Of a stretch of DNA of 64,000 nucleotides, positions 56,095 through 64,000 are shown one piece after another. The first letter of the stretch is position 1. The number at the start of each line of letters is the position of its first letter. Origin of the DNA: Clitoria ternatea (taxonomy: Eukaryota; Streptophyta; Magnoliopsida; Fabales; Fabaceae). The DNA is taken from the NCBI GenBank assembly GCA_037962975.1, contig CM075674.1:34114501-34178500 (forward strand), in the 5' to 3' direction. The notes beneath the pieces were generated by a model. It saw only the letters and a program-made list of their open reading frames with translations, had not been told where the DNA came from and ran no database searches. Position numbers and translations under genes: made by a program.

Positions 56095-57427
56095 GGGAGT
56101 TTTTCTTACCCATCTCTTTACTTTTTCATTATATTGTCTATTTTGTATGCTCTGTCTTACATTGAGGACAATGTATGATTTAAGTGTGGGGGTGGGATGA
56201 TCATTTATGTGTGTTTTGTGTGATTAAATTTTGTGTGACTTTGTTTAATTTAAAAAAAAAAATTTAAAAATAAAAGATTTTGTGTGTGTTTTTGTTTTAA
56301 AATGGCATGTTTTATTGGAATTTTAAGATATGCATGAGTAACAAGTAAATTCTTTCATGTCTGATATGAGATTAATGATATGTTATAATTTGAACTCAAA
56401 CATTTTTGGTATGTTGAGAATGACATGATAATTGAGAAATGATCATATATGATGGAATTATACCTTGTGAGATTTTTGAGCCTTTAAATTTAATGGATCA
56501 CTTTAAACCATCTTAATCCTTTCATGTGTGATTAATTCCTGAAAGCTTACATCTTAATTTTTGTCTTGTTTCTTTATGATACTTGAAACTCATATGAATG
56601 TATTTTGATACAGGCATTTTGTTCAATTGAGCCACTAAGCCAGATAAGCCTACCATGAATAAATTATCTCTTGCTAGCCATTTTGAGCCTATTTAACTGT
56701 TTCCTTGTTACAGCTCAAATAAGCCATGGATGAAAAACCAAAAATATACCTACCTTAAGAAGTATATTGAAGCTTTGGAATCAAGTCAAAACAGGCATTC
56801 AAATAAGTGTGGGGGTGTGCAAAAAGGAATTGCAACTCTTGTTCCAAGTGTTATGCAATCTCAGTATTAAAAAAAAAAAAAATTTGCCAAATACCATACA
56901 ATAAATGTTTTACCCTCACTGTTTGCCAGTAAAAACTAATTGCTTCATTATTCTTTTTGGTATATATATAAATATATATATATTTCATCCATTTTAAACC
57001 TTGGCCACATTGCAACCCTGTGAAAGCCCTGTTGATCTATACATGCATTTGTGTTGATTGTGGAATTAAGAAACTTGCCAAATTTTTAGACTGTTTGTTT
57101 TTCAGGAATTGTTTTGAGTGTATACACAACCTTTAAACACTTGAGAGTTGAGAGTATGTCTTGTGAGGTTCTATCACTTATGATCTTCTTTTCAGTTTAA
57201 TTTAATTTTTACATGCCTAAGTGTTTGAATGATTTTTATATATATCTTGATGCTCTGTATCTTTCATGTTGAAAACTCTTGTTTCTTTGTATATTTCTAA
57301 GATTTCATGACAAGCATGCTAGTTCTGTGTGTTGTTGTTTTTAACTTAAATGTTTTCAAATAAATTGTGATACTTGTTTTTATTTTGATTTTGCCCGGGA
57401 GTGCAAAAGAATAAGTGTGGGAGTATT
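56095..57427 (+). other. Athila post-pol region without an env-like gene
   Basis: 1.33 kb of AT-rich DNA with no coding frame. It carries three AAGTGTGGG(G/A)G(T/A)-type purine motifs at 56,181-56,198, 56,803-56,819 and 57,411-57,424. The last lies three bases before the 3' LTR, in the polypurine tract position. The words ATTGAGGACAATGTATGATT before the first are an Athila hallmark in my experience of the family. An env-like gene, present in some Athila elements here, is absent. Confidence 0.75.
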
Positions 57428-59078
57428 TGATGATGCATGATTTATCTCTAATTCTCCATTTTAAATGTGTATAATTTGCCATCACTTAATGTGTAATATA
57501 ATGCATTTTAACACATTTTTATCATTTGATCTTTATGTAATATTTGATTGATAATTTGTGCCAAAAGAAAATAGATCAAAGAAACTCAAGAATTCCAATC
57601 CAAAATGAAGATCAAAGTGCCTAAGAATCAAAGGAACCAAGAAATATTCAAAAAGATCTCAAAAATGGTGAAAAAGTGTGCAAATTATGGAGAATCAGGG
57701 GGATGAATCGATTCATCCCCCTCCTGAATCGATTCATACGGATTTAAAGCACCCAGGAAGTGAAATTCTGCAAAATGAATCGATTCATACGGATTTCAAA
57801 GGCAATGAATCGATTCTTTCCTCCTTTGAATCGATTCATACGGTTATTTTTGGCCCAGGATTGCATTTTGCACGCATGAATCGATTCCTCCCACCAATGA
57901 ATCGATTCATGAGTGAATAATTGGCCCAGAAACACGTTTTCAAGCTTCTGGAAGGTGGGCAAAGCACTGAGTATGGTGGGCAAGGCACTCAAATTGATCA
58001 TGGAGCACCATGGAATTGTAAATTCAAGAGTGCATCTTCCATTATGAATTAATTATGGCATTAATTTTGCTTTTGAACTCCTATAAATAGCACCAAGAGG
58101 AAGGGGCAAAGACACCATTCTTCATACACACCATTCTTCATTTTCTTCCTTCATTCATTCTCTGTTCTTCTTCTCTGTGGAATTCTTCCAGCAAAAGTTC
58201 TTCATTTCCGGGTTAGTTTCTTTGTTTGTAGTTGTAATTATGGAGGGCTAAAACCCTTAGATTGATTTTCTTGGAGAATGTTGTAATGTAATTTTGAGGT
58301 CATTAATTTTAATATAGTATGCTTTTATTATTGTTATTTCTTCATAATCATTCTCTACTTATTTAATTCCATTTTGTTTAATTGAATTTGTATGCTTAAT
58401 CGGTTTAGTTATTCAAATGGAGTAAAATAAGATTTCAAATTAGAATGGATTAAGGAAATATGCATGCTTAATGAATATTTTCATAATCACTTTTAATAAT
58501 TATGGTTTGCTTAATTCCATAATTTGAGAATAGATTATGTATATAGGTGATGTTCTTATGTATGCTCAATAATTCCTAGATTTTAAGATCTTGACTCCTT
58601 TTGCTTAATTAGGATGCTTGATTAAAATATTCATTTTTAAATGAAAGTAAAGGAATTGTGAATTGAAAAAGACGCTTAGTTGATCAATTCAAATTGAGCT
58701 AAGAAATTAACATTAATAAGTATACAAGTTATCTTTAGTGAACCAAGGATAAATTTATTTACAATACTCCAAGAAAATCAATCGCTTGTTATTTATTGTT
58801 TTAAATCCTTTATTTACTTTGTTTTAATTTTAATTGTGATAACAAAAATCAATCAAACCCCCCCCCCCCCAATTGTATGTTAGTGAACTTATGTTTGTAA
58901 AAATTTTTAGTTGTTTAGTTTTTAGTTTTAATTGTTAAAAATTAGTTTAAGACTTGATTTTTCCTAAATTTTTGTGTTGATCCTTGAGAGAACGACCTAG
59001 GTTGACACCCTAGTACTACGTTAATTAATTTTAATGTACTAATTTGACGGAATAACGACTGCAAAAATATTCACGTCA
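57428..59078 (+). repeat. 3' LTR of the Athila element
   Basis: 1,651 bases, TGATGATGCATG to TTCACGTCA, uninterrupted. It carries the palindrome cluster (57,703 to about 57,909) with all seven TCGA cores, and the TATA box at 58,082. The C run near 58,858 is longer than in the 5' LTR. Confidence 0.96.
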
Positions 59079-59947
59079 CTGTTCCATGGCCCTTCTACCA
59101 ATGGGGATTGGATATTCTGGGCCCCTTTTCAACTGCTCCTGGGGGCATCAAATATCTCATTGTAGGGGTCGGTTATTTCACTAAGTGGATTGAAGCAGAG
59201 CCGGTGGTACATATTACTTCAGCCCGAACTCGTCGTTTCATGTATGAAAACATTATAACACGATTTGGGGTCCCAGCACGGGTTGTCACAGATAATGGCA
59301 CCCAATTCACGGATAGAAAATTCACAGATTTACTCGAAGGGTTAGGAATAACCCAAATATTCTCATCCGTCGAACATCCCCAAACTAACGGCCAAGCTGA
59401 GGTGGCCAACAGGGAGGTGCTGAAAGGACTAAAGAAACGCCTTGGTGAAGCCAAGGGCGGATGGACAGACCAATTATGTCATGTCCTGTGGGCATATCGG
59501 ACAACGCCTCATTCTTCTACCAACGAATCTCCATATCACCTGACATATGGGGTAGAGCCAATGATACCCGTGGAATTGCAAATTGCTTCCACTAGGGTCA
59601 AATACTTCTCTGAAGAAAACAATAACGCTAACTTGGCATCAGAAATGGATGTCATACAAGAACTCAGAGAAGATGCATTCATCAGAGATCAAGCTATCAA
59701 AGCCAAAGTTGCTCTCCGATACAACAAACGAGTTCAATCAAGGACTTTCAACCTTGAAGATTTGGTTTTGAGGAAAGCAAGTGTAGGGAATAAATTTGCT
59801 CATCAAGGAAAATTAGCCCCAAACTGGGAAGGCCCATACAGGGTATCCGAGGTTGCTGGCAAAGGCTCTTACCGCCTTGAGAACCTTGATGGCACTCCAA
59901 TCCGAAATAAGTGGAACACCCAAAACTTGCGCATCTATTATAGCTAG
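59079..59947 (+). pseudogene. gag-pol of Tat copy 1, part 2 (integrase)
   Basis: It resumes exactly at the duplicated CTGTT and reads LDILGPF, VTDNGTQF and NGQAEVANRE through to NLRIYYS and a TAG, so the DDE residues (LD, TD, AE) are present. The conserved VDYFTKW is VGYFTKW here. This part has no stop of its own. Together with part 1 it accounts for a complete Tat gag-pol, split by the Athila element and stopped four times. Confidence 0.93.
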
Positions 59948-60117
59948 CTGTTGGAGTAATACATATTCTCCTATCCTTATTTTGGATTGAATACTGGAGA
60001 AATTATTTTCCCAGCTACGCTTTCATTGTAATTCTTATTTTTGATTTAATAAGAATCTCTCACAACAATTTAACTCTTTCGAGTTTTTCTTATGTTGTGA
60101 TTTTCAGTTTATCCGGC

Positions 60118-60270
60118 GTACAGAAGCATATTCAGGACGGATGATCTCAACTACTTATTCTGTAGTTGACAATGTAACTCCTCGAATATGTGCAGCGCAC
60201 AAGAGCATACTCAGGACGGATGATCTCAATTACCCATTCCGTAATTGACGATGTAACTCCTTGAGTGTGT
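60118..60270. repeat. two type-1 hairpin units (Tat copy 1)
   Basis: Inner stems are CAACTAC/GTAGTTG and CAATTAC/GTAATTG, both seven perfect pairs. The outer arms are GCATATTC/GAATATGTGC and CATACTC/GAGTGTG. Flanks AGGACGGATGATCTCA and GATGTAACTCC are shared with Tat copy 2. Confidence 0.82.
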
Positions 60271-60274
60271 CTAA

Positions 60275-60730
60275 GTAATAGAAGGCCCGGATTGTAGGAT
60301 TAAACCGAACTCTGGGTACGGTTAGTAAGTTTGGCTGAACACCGGTGAAGACCTGAGCTGTAGGATTAAACCGAACCTCAGGAAATGGGTTGTAGGATTG
60401 AACCGAACCCCATTCCAAGAACGGTAAAAGGGTAAAACCCAACACCGTATTGAAGGCTTGGGCGCAGTAAGCTGGTTCTTCTTCAAGACCACGCTGAACC
60501 CCAAGTAACGGGCGCAGTAGGTTCAGGATTAGCCCTGATCTGAACCCCGTGTTGAAGGCTCGGATTGTAGGATTAAACCGAACTCTGAGTACGACTAGTA
60601 GGATTGACCGAACGTCGGTGAAGAATCGTCATTGGGTAAAACCAAAGACCGATTGAAGAACGGTTAGTAGGATTAAACCGAACGCCAAATATGACATGGA
60701 TTGTAGGATCAACCGAACTCCAAACACAAC
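60275..60730. repeat. type-2 hairpin units (Tat copy 1)
   Basis: GTAGGATTAAACCGAAC cores flanked by CCCGGA/TCTGGG, CCTGAG/CTCAGG, AATGGGTT/AACCCCATT (with a bulge) and CTCGGA/TCTGAG. The AATGGG unit is the single-copy counterpart of the 59-bp array in copy 2. Confidence 0.75.
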
Positions 60731-61609
60731 AAGTAAGTTATACTGAACTCCAAATTAAAACTCTCTTTTGAAGTTCTTTATTTGGAAGTTTTATAGCTTT
60801 AAATTCTGAGTCATCAATTCTTCAATTGAAACCTGACTCATAAACTCCGACCCAAAAATAATTCATTCGGGTACGCCACAATCTGAGGCATATTCACCTG
60901 AAACCTTTCAGTCGGAAATATTTATATTCGCAATCATCAAATAGAGGAATTTCTACTCGAAATCCTCACTCTTAAAAACTCTCACGTGAAAGCATCACTC
61001 AGAGTTTGCTCAAAGTACTAATCACCCAATAATACTGGGGGACAACGTCAACAGATTAACGAATATCTTGAGGAATGAACTCTTAGTGAAACGTTCTCAT
61101 AATTATTTCCCCTCAAGATTAATATTATAAGCCGTTCTCATGACAATGACATGTTTACCCACAACGGCTTTTCTCATTATGATATTTAGGACCAAAAGGC
61201 CTGATCTTCAAGAAGCAAGATACGCTTTCTACCAGGCTTTTATATCGAATTACTCATACTTGACAAAAAAGATACTCTATCTTTCCTGTCAAATCGAGTC
61301 TTTGGCCATCAAAACGCCTATACATGAAACACGATAGTTATATACTTCTATCCGTTCTTCATCCTGCATGTAAAAGTCCGGAATGAAGGTTCTATGTTAA
61401 TATCCGATCTTCATTACTTAAGTCCGGAATGATTCAATACACATGCAATCCCACTATCAAAGCTGTTTTCCACTAAACAAGTATATAAAAGCAAATAGCT
61501 CTTTTATTGATCAAATGGAAATTGCATGAAGAAATTCGTTTAGTAATCCGGAGCTGATCCCGGAACACAGCGAATTTGAATCAATAAAAAAGAAAATACA
61601 GGGAAGGCA

Positions 61610-64000
61610 TTAGTTCTTCTGACTTGTATCTCCTTCCTTCCCTTTGCCTTTATCTCCGGTCTTGCCTTCGTTAACGCTAGAGCTTGTTCCTGTACTTCTG
61701 AGCTTCAGGAGAGAAGGTCCCATTGATTGGCCTTCAGGTAAAGGAGCAAACTTGTATGGCATGTCAGGCGGACTCTCATGACGATTTTCAACAATGGCCA
61801 CCAGTTTCCCTTGGTGAAACTCATAGAACGGATCAATACCATTCAAATTAAATGTCACCTTGGGATTCCGATATTGAACCTGACGAACTGCCAACCCGAA
61901 AGACTCCTTGACTGCTTGATCACACATATCTACAGCTTCAGCCAAGTCTGCTTTCAGGGTTTTGACTTCGTCAGTTGAATCCGCCAACCTTAGGAGCAGC
62001 TCCTTCTCCTTACGCGACCAATCTTCTGCTCCTTGAGAGTGGATAATCTTAGCTTTTTTCAGGTCCTCTCCTAGCTTCGAAGAACGTTTCTTCTCCGTAC
62101 AAAGGCTGGCATGGAGGTCGGAATTGATTTTCTTCTGGTCAAGAACTTGGACCTCCAACTCCTTGGCAAGATATTTCAGTCTGGCAATTTCTTCATCCTT
62201 CTTATGCCCTTCCTCTCTGGAAGCTTCTAATCTACCTTCTAAACGGAGGATGTTTGCCTTATCCTTAGCAGCAGCAACGCTAAGATCGTTAACCTTGCCA
62301 ACCAACAAGCTGAGCCTCTCATTCTCTTCCGAAAGCTCGCGAACCGATCTCAGAAGTCCGGATAATTCTGCCAGGTGCTTCTGTCCGGCATCGCAAGCTT
62401 TGGTTACTTCTTCACTCTTCAATGAAGGCTTCAGCTTGTACGGAGTTTCAGGGACGCCCTCAGGAACGGAACCCTCGTATACCAGGTATTGAGCAAGACC
62501 GGAGCTACTTTCAAGAGGGCGAGGAACTTTGGGTGTAAAATAAGTCGTTATTGGCTTTGCACCATAAGTGATCGCGTCGCCTGGGGCATCCGGAGTGGGC
62601 CCTTCCACTTTCTTTTCCTTAGAAAGCTCCGGATCAGCAGCCCCTCTTGAAGTTTTTGGTTTCTTGGGAGAAGGTTGACGGTCCGAGGTCTTGGAGGAAT
62701 CACGTTTTATCCTTTTCTTTTTCTCTCCAACCTTCACAACCGCAACCTCAGAGGCCGGTTTCTCGGATCCGCCCTCAAGCAAGGGGATATCGTCACCAGC
62801 TGATGAAGTCAAAATTATAGTCTCAGCTGTAGCTTTCTTCGAATTCCGTTTTGCTTGGATGTCATTCTCAGCTACTACGGAATTCACTCTAGCTTTGAGT
62901 CCTTTCAGCTTTTCCATCTCTGGTGACACAGTTTCAATTTCAACTGCAAAATCAAATAACACGGTTAGAGATCAAAGATTTCAAGGCATGATACAATAAA
63001 GCATGAAAAATGGCAGGAAAATTATGCAAATACTCCTCGCGGGTGGACCACGGTCCTAATAAATGCCTGCAAGAGAAAAATTGGTGCGAGGCGGTGTAGG
63101 ATTGAAGGGCTGAAAGAACAGAAACTGAAGATGGGCTCAGTTCATCCTTCTCAGTGTAGTACGCCTGGGAGGTCAATAAGAAATGCTCATGCGTCCAAGC
63201 CACTGGGAATTTCGGAATCCCATCTTTAGTCAACCAAAAAATTGGTTCATCAGGACGGACGCTGATCTTTGTGAAGTAAGACTTGAAAAAATGACCATCA
63301 ACTTTGGCTGAGTCGGTATACGCCTCAAAGTTGATAATCTTGGAGAGAGTCCGGAGCGATATCAAACTCACTCCCCCCTTCTCCTTATTTGCACGACGGA
63401 TTACTTGGGAAAAATAGAACAACATAGCTACCGTCGGTTGGAAGTTGAAGTGCTCCCCAAGCACTTCAAGAGAACGGATCAACCCCCATCCGTTGGGGTG
63501 AAGCTGCGAAGGAGCACAATCCAGAAATCTTAAAACCCCCATCTGAAAATCGGTGAGGGGAAGCGCACGCCAAGATTCAAAAACAGAAAATCATACATAT
63601 ACAAGGACCTCTCGTCCGACGTATGACATATTCGTTCTGACAGAAGCGGAGCGAGCACCATAAACTGAAACCTGTCCTCATCCTTCTTGAAGACCGTAAA
63701 ACGTGGTTCTAGCTCCGCTCCGTCCTCTCGAGCATGGACAGATGTTGTTTCGTGAAATTCCTCAGCCACCCAGCTGAATGGGCGCTTCCGTTGGAATTTC
63801 ACCCAGTCAATCCGGTGTGCAACTACATTGCACAGTCCAGAAGCTGTCTTCATTATATATTGCTGAGAGGGTGCTTCCCCACCAGATGACCTTCCCCCAG
63901 TTGTTTTCTTCACCGCCATTGTGAAAGCTTTTACGCTGCGGTAAAAATCCACATCGTCAGAGAGATACAAATCACCACTCTCGACACTCTCACTAGAGGA
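61610..64000 (-). pseudogene. antisense gene of Tat copy 1 (gene A orthologue), broken and cut by the window edge
   Basis: Exon 2 is 62,943 or so to 61,610, with the coiled coil and AVRQVQYRNPKVTFNLNGID, ending in KGKGKEGDTSQKN. Exon 1 pieces are 62,952-63,542 and 63,530 to beyond 63,970, separated by a one-base deletion within the RFP codons (about 63,553). The splice donor used in genes A and B (c|GT after EEYL) reads c|AT here (about 63,026-63,027), so the normal splice should fail. The upstream part of exon 1 (SDDVDFYRSVKAFTM) continues past the right edge. It is much closer to gene A than to gene B. Confidence 0.88.

Larger units (their letters stand above)
32232..59083 (+). mobile_element. 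Athila-lineage Ty3/Gypsy element inserted in Tat copy 1
   Basis: The element is 32,237-59,078, about 10.26 kb of its own sequence once the nested Tat copy is removed. The 5-bp duplication CTGTT flanks it at 32,232-32,236 and 59,079-59,083. The unbroken target can be read in Tat copy 2 as CGCTGTTCCATGG. LTRs are about 1,650 bases, starting TGATGATGCATG and ending TTCACGTCA. The gag type, the tRNA-Asp-type primer site and the AAGTGTGGGGG motifs after pol identify Athila. No env-like gene is seen. Confidence 0.95.
59948..61609. other. non-coding region of Tat copy 1 after pol
   Basis: It matches 39,921-41,818 of Tat copy 2 but lacks the 59-bp array expansion. It holds two type-1 hairpin units (60,118-60,270) and several type-2 units (60,275-60,730), then presumed 3' UTR of the antisense gene. 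Confidence 0.8.
26859..64000 (+). mobile_element. Tat-lineage Ty3/Gypsy element, copy 1 (oldest, interrupted, runs off the right edge)
   Basis: The 5' LTR is 26,859-27,563, then gag-pol from 27,629. The element is interrupted at 32,236 by the Athila element and resumes at 59,079-59,084. After the end of pol (59,947) come hairpin-rich non-coding DNA and an antisense gene that leaves the window. The 3' LTR is outside. The 5 bases before the LTR are GTAAA, whose partner cannot be seen. Archaeal-type RNase H after the usual RNase H, and antisense genes after pol, identify the Tat (Retand/Ogre-like) group. Confidence 0.92.

Noticed and set aside
57678..57920. 80-codon frame in the Athila LTR rich in SIHTD repeats
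   Set aside because: It is produced by the TGAATCGATTCA palindromes read in frame; it lies in U3 and the 5' copy is truncated by a point change.
59165..59185. D-to-G change in the VDYFTKW motif of Tat copy 1 integrase, at first taken as loss of a catalytic Asp
   Set aside because: The first catalytic Asp is in LDILGPF, which is intact; the spacing of 59 and 35 residues to the other two residues in copy 2 confirms this.

Overview
The window looks like a plant (dicot) nuclear chromosome and probably a legume. The coding genes have plant-specific families (ATL RING-H2 ligases, a chloroplast P-class PPR protein), introns follow GT-AG with AT-rich intergenic DNA, and about 60% of the window is LTR retrotransposon of the plant-only Tat and Athila lineages. 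The legume assignment is an inference from the general look of the ATL70-like proteins and the repeats; nothing here proves it.

Region 1 (1-17,200) is the genic part. Three intronless ATL-type RING-H2 genes lie on the minus strand at 1.0, 4.3 and 9.9 kb and form a loose tandem cluster. Between the second and third lies a transposon-like tract (6.6-9.4 kb) with possible exon remnants. A three-exon gene on the plus strand (12,171-17,154) encodes the counterpart of Arabidopsis At5g48730, a chloroplast PPR protein. Its 3-kb first intron holds a decayed Copia fragment (minus) abutting a LINE 3' end (plus).

Region 2 (17,200-26,850) is transposon-rich. It has a decayed LTR-like block, a 1.1-kb foldback element with about 0.5-kb arms, a dispersed repeat with tRNA-like pol III boxes, and a complete Mutator-like element (21,345-26,663) with about 230-bp TIRs and a perfect 9-bp target duplication. 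The Mutator element carries a broken transposase (plus) and an apparently intact GRF zinc-finger/membrane-anchor gene (minus), convergent with it.

Region 3 (26,859-64,000) is a three-level nest of Ty3/Gypsy elements that can be read to the base. Tat copy 1 starts at 26,859 and runs off the right edge. An Athila-type element (32,237-59,078) sits inside its integrase gene, with target duplication CTGTT. Tat copy 2 (33,646-50,224) sits inside the 5' LTR of that Athila element, with target duplication AATTG. Tat copy 2 has 738-bp LTRs differing at one base and an uninterrupted 1,823-codon gag-pol, so it is very young. Tat copy 1 has four in-frame stops in gag-pol, and the Athila pol has two.

Both Tat copies carry antisense spliced genes downstream of pol, of the kind called 'putative gypsy type transposon' (Transposase_28, PF04195) followed by a coiled coil. 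Tat copy 2 has two diverged paralogues of this gene, with the intron at the same codon. The non-coding DNA around these genes is full of short repeated units. Their flanks are conserved, but their stem arms change in a compensatory way, as in structured RNA. These hairpin arrays and the duplicated antisense genes are the most promising under-described items in the window.
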